From positions 558,001-622,000 of the forward strand of contig UBYA01000011.1 in NCBI GenBank assembly GCA_900469615.1: a stretch of DNA of 64,000 nucleotides, written 5' to 3'. The notes below the pieces were generated by a model. The model was given only the letters and a program-made list of their open reading frames with translations. It did no database searches and was not told the origin of the DNA. A program made the translations under genes and the position numbers. This DNA is from Hyphomicrobiales bacterium. Lineage in GTDB: Bacteria; Pseudomonadota; Alphaproteobacteria; Rhizobiales; Rhizobiaceae. Shown piece after piece: positions 17,133-25,012 of this stretch (position 1 is the first letter of the stretch; every line of letters starts with the position of its first letter).

Positions 17133-18272
17133 CTATAATGCCAAATGCATGCCGGAGAACTCCTCCCGGATGGTCGCCGTGTGAGCGCCGAGCGCCGGGA
17201 CCGGCCCGAAGGAGGGTACCTCACCGTTTGCAAGTGCCCCGGGTGCCATCAATCGAACCGGACCGCTTGGCGTATCGACGGACATGTAGCGGTTCTGCGG
17301 ATGAGCTGCCACATCGTCCAGCGTGCTCACGCGACCGTAGGCGATGCGTGCCCGATGCAGGCGTTCTGCCATTTCATCACGCGCGATAGCACGGAAGATC
17401 GGCACGATGGCAGCGTCGAGTTCATCACGGTTGAGCACGCGCGCGCTATTGGACGAAAAGCGGGGATCGGTGGCAATCTCGGCTCGATCAAGCACGTCTC
17501 GGCAAAATGCCACCCATTCGCGCTCGTTCTGGATCGAAAACAGCACCGATTTGTCATCGGCGCAGGCATAGGACCCATAAGGTGCGATCGTCGGGTGGTT
17601 AAGGCCGCTGCGGGCAGGAACTTTACCGCCATAGGCAAACTGCAGGTAGGGCACGTTCATCCAGTCCGAAAGCGCATGATAAAGCGACACGGCGATGTGA
17701 CACCCTTGGCCTGTCGTTTGACGGGCATAGAGCGCCTGCAGCACGGCCTGCGTCGCCGTCATGCCGGCGGCGATGTCGCAGACCGAAACGCCGACACGCG
17801 CCGAGCCATGCTCGTTGCCGGTGATTGCGGACAGGCCGCTCTCCGCCTGAACAAGGAGGTCGTAAGCCTTGAGATCAGCAAGCGGCCCGTCGTCGCCATA
17901 GCCCGAAATCGAACATGTAATCAGGCGCGGAAAGTGCCGACGCAGCGTATCGGCACCAAATCCCAGGCGTTCGACCGCGCCCGGCGCAAGGTTCTGGATG
18001 AAAATATCGGCGCGGCTCACCATATTCATCAGGATTGCGCGATCCTCGTCCTGCTTGAGGTCGAGGCAGACGGATTCCTTACCGCGGTTGAGCCAGACGA
18101 AATAGGCACTTTCGCCATGGACGAGGTGGTCGTACTCGCGGGCAAAATCACCCTCGGGCCGCTCGACTTTGATGACACGCGCTCCCGCATCCGCGAGCTT
18201 GCACGATAGATAGGGTGCGGCGACTGCCTGCTCCACGGACACGACCAGCACGCCTTGAAGATCTGATTCCAT
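17133..18272 (-). CDS. ict: CaiB/BaiF family III CoA-transferase, probable itaconate CoA-transferase
   Basis: 379 residues of family III CoA-transferases: 'VEQAVAAPYLSCKLADAGARVIKVERPEGDF' region at 14-44, 'LNRGKESVCLDLK', and catalytic Asp in 'LKAYDLLVQAESG'. The family moves CoA from a donor such as succinyl-CoA to a dicarboxylate through an aspartyl anhydride. The start has AGGAAACG upstream. It is divergent from the CitE-like, MmgE/PrpD, acyl-CoA dehydrogenase and hydratase genes. This set matches the itaconate locus (Ict, Ccl, Ich) of Pseudomonas and the rip locus of Yersinia, so activation of itaconate is the best guess. Mesaconate or another methyl-branched acid is an alternative. Confidence 0.78.
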   Translation of the reverse strand: MESDLQGVLVVSVEQAVAAPYLSCKLADAGARVIKVERPEGDFAREYDHLVHGESAYFVWLNRGKESVCLDLKQDEDRAILMNMVSRADIFIQNLAPGAVERLGFGADTLRRHFPRLITCSISGYGDDGPLADLKAYDLLVQAESGLSAITGNEHGSARVGVSVCDIAAGMTATQAVLQALYARQTTGQGCHIAVSLYHALSDWMNVPYLQFAYGGKVPARSGLNHPTIAPYGSYACADDKSVLFSIQNEREWVAFCRDVLDRAEIATDPRFSSNSARVLNRDELDAAIVPIFRAIARDEMAERLHRARIAYGRVSTLDDVAAHPQNRYMSVDTPSGPVRLMAPGALANGEVPSFGPVPALGAHTATIREEFSGMHLAL

Positions 18273-18378
18273 CGTTTCCTGCCGTCAGTTCTATATGCCG
18301 CCTCAGCTGCTTACGTCAGCCTTGCAGGAAGCATTGCCGATTTTTGCCATCACTTCAAATAACACTCTAATGGGTATG

Positions 18379-18438
18379 CTATACTGAAAAGTTATGTCGA
18401 GCCGATATGTGCGCCATAGGCACAGACTATATGTGCGC
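18379..18438. promoter_or_regulatory. Divergent promoter with LysR-like site and 10-bp direct repeats
   Basis: The 189-base gap between the CoA-transferase and lyase genes holds CTATA-N9-TATGT at 18379-18397, similar to the repeat at 16059. It also holds two exact copies of ATATGTGCGC at 18405-18414 and 18429-18438, with starts 24 bp apart. Within this, TGTGC-N7-GCACA forms an inverted repeat. The arrangement suggests a regulator-binding region controlling both directions. Which protein binds is not shown. Confidence 0.45.
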
Positions 18439-18461
18439 AAGCAAAAATATATTGGCCCGGG

Positions 18462-19340
18462 ATGCTCAAGATGGAGGACAATGATGCTCCGATCCCAAAC
18501 GGCAATATCTCCATCATGCTCGATCCCGCAGACCAAACCCTGTTTCTCTTCGTGCCGGCCGATCGGCCCGAGCGGTTTGCCAAGGCCGCCGGGTCTGGTG
18601 CCGACGCGGTCATTCTCGATCTTGAGGATGCCGTTGCGCCGGCGGCCAAGGACGGCGCGCGCGCAATGCTTGTTGCTTCTCTTTCAAAGGAACGACCGAC
18701 CTGCGCGACCTATATACGGATCAATGGCGTCAACACCTCCTGGCATGCCGACGATATCGCAGCGGCTGCCATGCTTGGTGTCGATGGTGTATTTTTGCCG
18801 AAGTCGGAGAGCGCGGCCGATGTCATGTCGGTTCGCAGGCAGTTGGCGACGGGAATGCAAGTCCTTTCGATCGTCGAGACGGCGCGCGGTCTTGCGACCC
18901 TCGATGAGATCGCAGCCACGGCAGATCGTCTCGTCTTCGGCTCTCTCGACCTTGCAACCGACCTTGGCTGTGCCCATCAGCGCGAGCCGCTGGCCATGGC
19001 TCGAAGCCGCCTCGTCCTTGCGGCTCGATTGGCCGACACGCCGGCACCGATCGATGGCGTGACGCTGTCGATCAAGGATGAAGCGGTGATCGAAGCCGAT
19101 GCCCGCTATGGTGCTTCGTTCGGATTTGGCGGAAAGCTTTTGATCCATCCTGCGCAAATCATGCCCGCGCGCCGAGGTTTTGCACCGACGGGGGAAGATT
19201 TCGCCTGGGCCACGACAGTTGTCGCCAACGCTTCGGATGGCGCGGCGCGCGCCGTCGACGGCACCATGGTCGATGCGCCGGTGCTGGCGCGCGCACGCCA
19301 GATCGTCGCTGCCTATCAACGTTTCGCAAATGGATCATGA
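18462..19340 (+). CDS. ccl: CitE-like HpcH/HpaI lyase, probable (S)-citramalyl-CoA lyase
   Basis: Up to 292 residues of the HpcH/HpaI aldolase family. CitE-type motifs are visible: 'LFVPADRPERFAKAAGSGADAVILDLEDAV', with the metal-binding Glu/Asp in 'DLEDAV'; 'YIRINGVNTSWHADDI'; 'VFLPKSESAADV'; 'SIVETARGL'; and 'FGGKLLIHPAQIMPARRGF'. Family members cleave acyl-CoA beta-hydroxy acids into acetyl-CoA and a keto acid. In the itaconate route this is (S)-citramalyl-CoA to acetyl-CoA and pyruvate. The first ATG gives an unusual 30-residue leader; the ATG at 18516 is also possible. It overlaps the MmgE/PrpD gene by 11 bases, so the two are co-translated. Confidence 0.8.
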   Translation: MLKMEDNDAPIPNGNISIMLDPADQTLFLFVPADRPERFAKAAGSGADAVILDLEDAVAPAAKDGARAMLVASLSKERPTCATYIRINGVNTSWHADDIAAAAMLGVDGVFLPKSESAADVMSVRRQLATGMQVLSIVETARGLATLDEIAATADRLVFGSLDLATDLGCAHQREPLAMARSRLVLAARLADTPAPIDGVTLSIKDEAVIEADARYGASFGFGGKLLIHPAQIMPARRGFAPTGEDFAWATTVVANASDGAARAVDGTMVDAPVLARARQIVAAYQRFANGS

Positions 19341-20700
19341 CATGACCGGAATTACGCAGACACTCGCCCGCTATGTAACAGATCTAGGATATGACGCGCT
19401 CCCACCGGCTGTTCCCGAACGCGCAAAGCATCTTGCCATCGACCTGATCGGCAGTGTGGTTCGCGGCGGCAAGGAGGCGGATTCGACGCCGAGCCTGCTT
19501 GCCATGCTCAAGCGCCTCGGGCTCGATACGCCGGGGCGATCGACGGTGTTCGGCTTTGAGCGTGGCTATACTCCGGCGGTGGCGGCGCTGCTGAACGGCG
19601 CACTCGGTCATTCGCTCGATTTCGACGATACCCATGCCGATAGCTCGCTGCATCCGAGCGCCCCTGTGGTGCCGGCAGCTTTTGCCGCGGCGGAGTTGGT
19701 CGGGGCCTCAGGCAAGGATCTTCTCGTTGCGATCGTCGCGGGCTACGAGGTCTGTTGCCGACTGGGCAACGCTCTTGATCCGACGGCGCATTATGCGCGA
19801 GGTTTCCATCCGACGGCGACCGCTGGGACGTTCGGCGCGGCCGCTGCTGCCGGCAAACTCCTCGGCCTTGATGCGCCTGGCATCGCGTCCGCCTTTGGCG
19901 TGGCGGCGAGCCAGGCGGCGGGGTCACTGCAATTTCTCGTCAATGGCGCCTGGAACAAGCGCTATCAGGTCGGTGCTGCGGCCATGAACGGGCTGATTGC
20001 CGCAACGCTGGCGAAGGAGGGTTTTCTTGGGGCTGCGGATGCGATCGAGGGCAAGCATGGCCTCCTTGTGGGCTATACCGACAATGCGCGGCCGGAGCGC
20101 GCAGTGGCGGATCTCGGCACCGTCTACGAAACCATGAAAATCGGGATGAAGCCATATCCGGCCTGCCGTTACACCCATGCCGCGATCGATGGGCTGTTGG
20201 CTCTGCGGCAGGAGAATGGCTGGTCTGCCGGCGACGTCCTTGCGGTCGAAATCGGTTTGCACAAGAACGGCATCGTGCTTACCGGCGCCCCCCTTGCGGA
20301 AAAGCGCCGGCCGAAAAGCGTGGTGGAGGGACAGTTCTCCATGCCGTTCACGGCTGCCATTGCCCTATACAAGGGTAGTTTCGGTTGGGACGACTATGCC
20401 CTGCTTGGCAATCCCGACGTGGAGGCGCTGGCGGGCAGGATCGATGTTCGGCGACAGGAGCGGCTCGAGGGCTTGCGGCATCCCTTCGGCGCCAATATCG
20501 CCGTCCGCACATCGGCGGGGACATTCGAGCGCAATATACCAGACCCGTCCGGCGAACCGGATACCTTTCCGGGAAAGACCGATATCGAGGCCAAGTTCAT
20601 GACGCTTGCTACGCCCGTTCTCGGCAATAGCGCATCGTCGCTCTTTACCGCATTGGAAGGGATCGAGAGCCTGCGCGATATCCGCCAGATCGTCGTTTAG
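19330..20700 (+). CDS. MmgE/PrpD-family protein (2-methylcitrate dehydratase-like)
   Basis: About 456 residues. MmgE/PrpD landmarks are present: 'HLAIDLIGSVVRGG', 'ALLNGALGHSLDFDDTHADSSLHPSAPVVPAA' region near residue 90, 'FHPTATAGTFGAAAAAGKLLGL', 'MKPYPACRYTH' and 'SMPFTAAIAL'. The family contains 2-methylcitrate dehydratase, isomerases and cis-aconitate decarboxylase (the itaconate-forming enzyme), so activity cannot be read from family alone. A homologue of this family also sits inside the Pseudomonas itaconate locus. Start is either ATG 19330 or ATG 19342; both overlap or abut the lyase stop codon. Its role may be to handle a citrate-like or methyl-branched intermediate. Confidence 0.85.
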   Translation: MDHDMTGITQTLARYVTDLGYDALPPAVPERAKHLAIDLIGSVVRGGKEADSTPSLLAMLKRLGLDTPGRSTVFGFERGYTPAVAALLNGALGHSLDFDDTHADSSLHPSAPVVPAAFAAAELVGASGKDLLVAIVAGYEVCCRLGNALDPTAHYARGFHPTATAGTFGAAAAAGKLLGLDAPGIASAFGVAASQAAGSLQFLVNGAWNKRYQVGAAAMNGLIAATLAKEGFLGAADAIEGKHGLLVGYTDNARPERAVADLGTVYETMKIGMKPYPACRYTHAAIDGLLALRQENGWSAGDVLAVEIGLHKNGIVLTGAPLAEKRRPKSVVEGQFSMPFTAAIALYKGSFGWDDYALLGNPDVEALAGRIDVRRQERLEGLRHPFGANIAVRTSAGTFERNIPDPSGEPDTFPGKTDIEAKFMTLATPVLGNSASSLFTALEGIESLRDIRQIVV

Positions 20701-20804
20701 GCGATAGCTTTTCCGTATGAGGCACCTCACCAAACTGTATTTGAGGTTATGGGGTTTGCCTCCTACAGTCGATCTCGCATCAGCTTCGAGAGAGAGGAAA
20801 AGAC

Positions 20805-21959
20805 GTGCTGAATCAAGACTATGCGCAAATCTGCGAGGAAGTCGCGAAGCTTTGTTCGGGTTTTCCTGGCGAGTATTGGCAGAAGCTAGAACGGCAAAAC
20901 GCCTACCCCGCCGAGTTCGTCGACGAGCTGACGCGCGCAGGGTATCTTTCGGCATTGATCCCGGAGGAATATGGTGGCTCGGGCCTGCCATTTTCGGCGG
21001 CAGCCGCCATTCTTGAGGAAATCCAGCGATCCGGCTGCAACGGTGGTGCCTGCCATGCCCAGATGTATATCATGGGCGCGATATTGCGACACGGAAGCGA
21101 CGAACAGAAGCGCAAGTATCTGCCGAAAATCGCGACCGGCGAACTCAGGCTCCAGGCCTTTGGCGTTACCGAACCGACGAGCGGCACCGATACGACGTCA
21201 CTGAAGACTTTCGCACGCCGCGAGGGGGACCACTATGTCGTGAACGGGCAGAAAATCTGGACCTCACGCGCCGAATACTCGGATCTCATGCTGCTTTTGG
21301 CGCGAACGACGCCAAAAGATCAGGTGGCCAAGAAAACCGAAGGCCTGTCGGTATTCATCCTCGACATGCAGGAGGCAAAGAATGCCGGCATGACGATCCG
21401 ACCGATCCGCACCATGATGAATCACGCTACGACGGAAGTGTTTTTTGACAATGTGAAGGTGCCGGCCGAAAACTTGGTCGGCGAGGAAGGCAACGGCTTT
21501 CGCTATATCCTGTCCGGTATGAATGCCGAGCGCATTCTGATCGCGGCGGAATGTGTCGGCGACGCCAAATGGTTCATCAAGAAGGCCAGCGATTATTCCA
21601 AGGAACGGGTCGTCTTCGGCCGCCCGATCGGCCAGAACCAGGGCATTCAGTTCCCCATCGCACGGGCCTATGCGCAGATGCGGGCCGCCGAACTAATGGT
21701 CGTGGAGGCGGCGAGGCGCTACGAGCAAGGCGAAAGCTGCGGCGAGGAAGCCAATATCGCCAAGATGCTGGCTGCCGAGGCGTCTTGGGTCGCAGCGGAA
21801 GCCTGCGTCCAGACCTACGGTGGCTTCGCGTTTGCTGAGGAATACGACGTCGAACGCAAGTTTCGCGAGACGCGGCTCTATCAGGTCGCCCCGATCTCGA
21901 CCAACCTCATCCTGAGCTTCATAGCCGAACATGTGCTTGGGATGCCGCGATCCTATTGA
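20805..21959 (+). CDS. Acyl-CoA dehydrogenase
   Basis: 384 residues from a GTG with GAGAGGA upstream. Acyl-CoA dehydrogenase signatures are 'AFGVTEPTSGTDTTSLKTFA' (FAD/substrate site), 'GQKIWTSRAEYSDLMLLLART', 'ERILIAAECVGDAKWFI', 'GRPIGQNQGIQFPIA' and 'QTYGGFAFAEEYDVERKFRE' with the C-terminal catalytic Glu region. It oxidises an acyl-CoA to the enoyl-CoA with electron-transfer flavoprotein as acceptor. It follows the MmgE/PrpD gene by 104 bases and is translationally close to the hydratase gene. An equivalent dehydrogenase is found in the Pseudomonas itaconate locus, where its exact function is not obvious from the core three-step pathway. Confidence 0.92.
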   Translation: MLNQDYAQICEEVAKLCSGFPGEYWQKLERQNAYPAEFVDELTRAGYLSALIPEEYGGSGLPFSAAAAILEEIQRSGCNGGACHAQMYIMGAILRHGSDEQKRKYLPKIATGELRLQAFGVTEPTSGTDTTSLKTFARREGDHYVVNGQKIWTSRAEYSDLMLLLARTTPKDQVAKKTEGLSVFILDMQEAKNAGMTIRPIRTMMNHATTEVFFDNVKVPAENLVGEEGNGFRYILSGMNAERILIAAECVGDAKWFIKKASDYSKERVVFGRPIGQNQGIQFPIARAYAQMRAAELMVVEAARRYEQGESCGEEANIAKMLAAEASWVAAEACVQTYGGFAFAEEYDVERKFRETRLYQVAPISTNLILSFIAEHVLGMPRSY

Positions 21960-21970
21960 CGGAGAATGCC

Positions 21971-22816
21971 ATGACAGAGGTCGATATCGATTATCTCAAG
22001 AGTTGGATCGCCCGGGAGCGCACGGTAACAGATCATATCACGCCTCGTCTTGCCGCCAGCCTGCACGCGGTGCTCGATATAGATCGGCCCGTGGTGCAGG
22101 GCTCCCCAGCGCCCGTCGGCATCCATTGGTGCCTGGCGCCCGACATCGTGCCGATGCGGGAAATCGGGTTGGACGGCCATCCGGCTCGTGGCGAATTTCT
22201 GCCACCTGTTCCGTATCCACGCCGTATGTGGGCAGGCGGCGATCTGCGCTTCTTGGGGGAGTTCCGGATCGGCGACGAGGTGACCCGACGTTCCGTGATC
22301 GAGAATGTCGAGCACAAAAGAGGTCGAAGCGGAGATATGATTTTCGTGACTGTGCGCCACCACTATCAAACGCAGAGAGGGGCTGCTCTCGAGGAGCGGC
22401 AGGATATCGTCTACCGTGCCCTGGGTGCGGGCAGCGCACCCTCTCAGGAGGCCACACCCGCTGACGGAACTCCACACTACTCCCGGTATATCGAGGCAAG
22501 TCCGGTTCTGCTGTTTCGCTATTCAGCCATCACCTTCAATGGCCACCGGATCCACTATGATCAGCCCTATGTGACGGGCGAGGAGGGCTATCCAGGCCTC
22601 ATCTTTCATGGCCCTCTGCAGGCGACGCTGCTGTTGGAACTTGCGACCGAGCGGCGCAACGGCGATACTCCATCCTACTTCGCATTTCGGTCTGTTCGCC
22701 CTTTATTCAGCGGAGGGCGCATCTCACTCAATGCATGCGCGGAAGACGAACGGACCCTACTTTGGATTGCCGACCACGCCGACACAATAACGATGAGCGC
22801 AAACTATTCTGAGTAA
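21971..22816 (+). CDS. ich: MaoC/FAS1-like dehydratase, probable itaconyl-CoA (mesaconyl-C4-CoA) hydratase
   Basis: 281 residues from the ATG at 21971 (GGAG six bases upstream); an in-frame TTG at 21956 overlaps the preceding stop. The N-terminal half has 'LPPVPYPRRMWAGGDLRFLG' and 'RRSVIENVEHKRGRSGDMIF', and the C-terminal half the hot-dog active-site block 'YSAITFNGHRIHYDQPYV', with His/Asp expected for hydratase 2 chemistry, then 'YPGLIFHGPLQATLLLEL'. This double hot-dog layout is that of mesaconyl-CoA hydratase and of Ich/RipB. The expected reaction is hydration of itaconyl-CoA to citramalyl-CoA, feeding the CitE-like lyase. It is the last gene of the rightward block; IS3 debris begins within 50 bases. 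Confidence 0.8.
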   Translation: MTEVDIDYLKSWIARERTVTDHITPRLAASLHAVLDIDRPVVQGSPAPVGIHWCLAPDIVPMREIGLDGHPARGEFLPPVPYPRRMWAGGDLRFLGEFRIGDEVTRRSVIENVEHKRGRSGDMIFVTVRHHYQTQRGAALEERQDIVYRALGAGSAPSQEATPADGTPHYSRYIEASPVLLFRYSAITFNGHRIHYDQPYVTGEEGYPGLIFHGPLQATLLLELATERRNGDTPSYFAFRSVRPLFSGGRISLNACAEDERTLLWIADHADTITMSANYSE

Positions 22817-22862
22817 AAATGTCCTTCCGAGAAAAAGTTCGGCAACGATCCGCACGCCACCG

Positions 22863-23525
22863 TTTTCTCGTCGCATCTCGAACCACAAGAAGATTCGCCG
22901 CCTCATGCGCGAACACGATCTGCGGCCGAAGGTCAGGCGACGGTTCATTGCTACGACCGACAGCGATCACGACGATCTGATCTTTCCGAACCTGGCGAGG
23001 AACATCATCCCGTGCGGTCCCAACCAGCTTTGGGTTAGCGACATCACCTATGTCGTCCTGCCGACCCGTTTCATCTACGTCGCCATCATCCTAGATGCCT
23101 GGTCTTGCCTGATCGTCGGCTACGCCATCGGCCGCTCAATTGACGCGCGGCTTACGGCCGCGGCCTTGAGAACTGCCATTGATCGCAGAAAGCCGCCACT
23201 GGGCTGCATGCACCATTCCGATCGCGGCTCGTAATATGCTGCCGAGCTCTACCGGCAGCTTCTGACCGACCATGGTTGGATCGGCTCGATGGGCCGCAGA
23301 GGTAATCCCTACGACAATGCCAAGGCCGAGAGCTTCATGAAGACGCTCAAGGTCGAGGTGGTCTATCCCATGGCTTTTGAAGCCTTCGACGATGTCACCG
23401 AACATCTTCCCCACTTCATCGAGAAGGTCTACGACAAGCGCAGGCTCCACTCGGCACTCGGCTACTTGAGCCCCCAACAGTTCGAGGATCAATACATCCG
23501 GCAGACTGGCAAAACAGCGGCCTGA
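22863..23525 (+). pseudogene. IS3-family transposase (OrfB) with in-frame stop and missing N-terminus
   Basis: A single reading frame from about 22863 to 23525 encodes the OrfB integrase core: 'NHKKIRRLMREHDLRPK', 'GPNQLWVSDITYVVL' (first Asp), 'CMHHSDRGS' (second Asp) and '[17 protein letters not shown]' (Glu), ending '[15 protein letters not shown]'. The codon after 'HSDRGS' is TAA (23232-23234) where the family normally has Gln (CAA or CAG). So one point mutation interrupts an otherwise well-kept catalytic triad. The N-terminal third and OrfA are absent. The sequence after the stop, to about 23570, probably contains the right end of the element. Confidence 0.85.
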
Positions 23526-23836
23526 TCAGTGTCCACTCCGAGGGGCGCACTCCACAGAGGGGTCAATATTCCACGCCGAAACACAATCGCGGATCTCGAT
23601 TGCTTAAAGTGAAAACCGGGGCAACAAAAAGTTACGCGTTGAGGCAACCAATCGTCGCCTAAATACCTTCAATCCCAGCTGGGTTAGGTCATGAAGTCCG
23701 TCGCGCATTAACAATTCTGTATGCTTTGTATTCCTGCGTACTCACAGCTCGGATTGCACTTGTCAGACTTTTAGAAAGCAAAGTTGAGAATATCCAACGG
23801 CATTGGTCACGGCAGGAAAGCCATATGGCGAGCGGT
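23526..23836. other. Intergenic segment after IS3 remnant
   Basis: No gene is supported here. The first 50 or so bases look like an IS right end; the remainder is comparatively AT-rich and has only short open frames, which are antisense to or extend from tonB. Confidence 0.5.
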
Positions 23837-24643
23837 TCAGTGGCGCATCGTAAAATTGAGGGGCACGATGACGAAGGGTACGACGCCAGGCGGCGGTTTT
23901 GGAACGGGCGAGGCGCGATGCATGAGATTAAGCACTTCCTCATCAAGAGCCGGCACATTCGAGGACTGTACCACTTCCGCATCGACCACCGTACCGTCGG
24001 GTTCCACGTAGAAGCGCACAAAAACCTTTCCTTCCTGCCGACGCGATAGCGCCGAGAAGGGATAGCGCTTCCTGCGCTCGAGATGGGCGGTGAGCAGCAT
24101 CTGCCAGCGCTCCTGCGCCTTCATGTCTTTGACGACACCACGCGTGATTTCCTCGCCGATCGTTGCCTCCATCCGGCCAGGTGCCTGGAGCGTGTCGCCC
24201 ATGTCTATATCGGGTAGCGGATCGTCGGCCAGACCCTTGGCAATCGCGACCTTCGTCTTATCGGGCGCATTCTTTTGCGCCTTGCGCGGTTCGAGCTTCG
24301 GCCGCCGCATTGGGATCGGGACTTTCTTCAGATTCCGGGTGTCGTCAGGAGGGATGAAGGGGTCGGCCTTGGCCGTTTCGACCGGCTTTTGATGGTTCTC
24401 CTCAGGCTCGGCGTCATGGTCAGCCTGTGATTGGGGGTCGCCTTTCTGCACCTCCTGACGTTTCTCCTTCTTGATCGTCGGGTCAGGAACGAATTCCACT
24501 CTGATCGCCAGCGGCTGTGGTTCGGGAGGAGGAGGATCGACCGGTAGCTGCGCCAGCATCGCGGCAACGCAAGCGACGGCATGGGCGAGCAGTGAGACGC
24601 AGATGCCGACCGCGGCGCGAGGGGTGAAATGGCGGGAATGCAT
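23837..24643 (-). CDS. tonB: TonB-family energy transducer
   Basis: About 268 residues if started at the ATG at 24643; upstream in-frame starts at 24718 and 24769 would add a leader lacking features. A single membrane helix lies at residues about 9-28 ('AVGICVSLLAHAVACVAAML'). A proline/charged periplasmic spacer follows ('DPPPPEPQPLAIRVEF', then Lys/Glu/Pro-rich to about residue 170), then the C-terminal TonB fold ('RRKRYPFSALSRRQEGKVFV', 'YVEPDGTVVDAEVVQSS', 'LDEEVLNLMHRASPVPKPP'). It passes proton-motive energy from ExbBD to outer-membrane receptors for siderophores or haem. It is divergent from an FAD monooxygenase across a RirA-type box. No exbBD or receptor gene lies nearby. Confidence 0.88.
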   Translation of the reverse strand: MHSRHFTPRAAVGICVSLLAHAVACVAAMLAQLPVDPPPPEPQPLAIRVEFVPDPTIKKEKRQEVQKGDPQSQADHDAEPEENHQKPVETAKADPFIPPDDTRNLKKVPIPMRRPKLEPRKAQKNAPDKTKVAIAKGLADDPLPDIDMGDTLQAPGRMEATIGEEITRGVVKDMKAQERWQMLLTAHLERRKRYPFSALSRRQEGKVFVRFYVEPDGTVVDAEVVQSSNVPALDEEVLNLMHRASPVPKPPPGVVPFVIVPLNFTMRH

Positions 24644-24840
24644 GGATGCTCCGACAATCCGGAAAGTCTTGTCGGGGGCTGCCTGGCAGATCGGGTCGAA
24701 GAGGGTCTCGTGCCGCATTCGATCTTTCAATGAGAACGCAGCCGAACGGCCGCATCGAGGTTGTGGCAATCGGTCGTTCCGGGATTTATCGAGTTCGAGA
24801 GCATTCCGCCTCTCCTTGAGGCCAGTCCTAGCGCTCTAAA

Positions 24841-24861
24841 TCTTGACATTGTTTCTCAAGA
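24841..24861. promoter_or_regulatory. RirA-type iron box, TGA-N9-TCA
   Basis: The sequence TCTTGA, nine bases, TCAAGA is a perfect 6-bp inverted repeat and includes the TGA-N9-TCA core (24844-24858) known as the IRO box bound by RirA in rhizobia. It lies between tonB (leftward) and the FAD monooxygenase (rightward), so iron repression of tonB, and perhaps of both genes, is expected. Family knowledge and position support it; binding is not shown. Confidence 0.7.
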
Positions 24862-25012
24862 TAAGAAAGTGTCGGATTGATAATCGTCGTCAGCGTTGCG
24901 CAAAGGCATGCTGGCGGCCGATTTCGATCAAGAGGCGATCAGCCGGCCGGAGGGAGCGTGTAATGCTGCGACTCGTCCCGCGAATGCTCGTCAGACTGGA
25001 GACGCCGAGAGC

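Noticed and set aside
17133..17145. TATAAT-like box near 17133 as a promoter
   Set aside because: These bases encode the last residues and stop codon of the CoA-transferase on the reverse strand, so the match is coincidental coding sequence.
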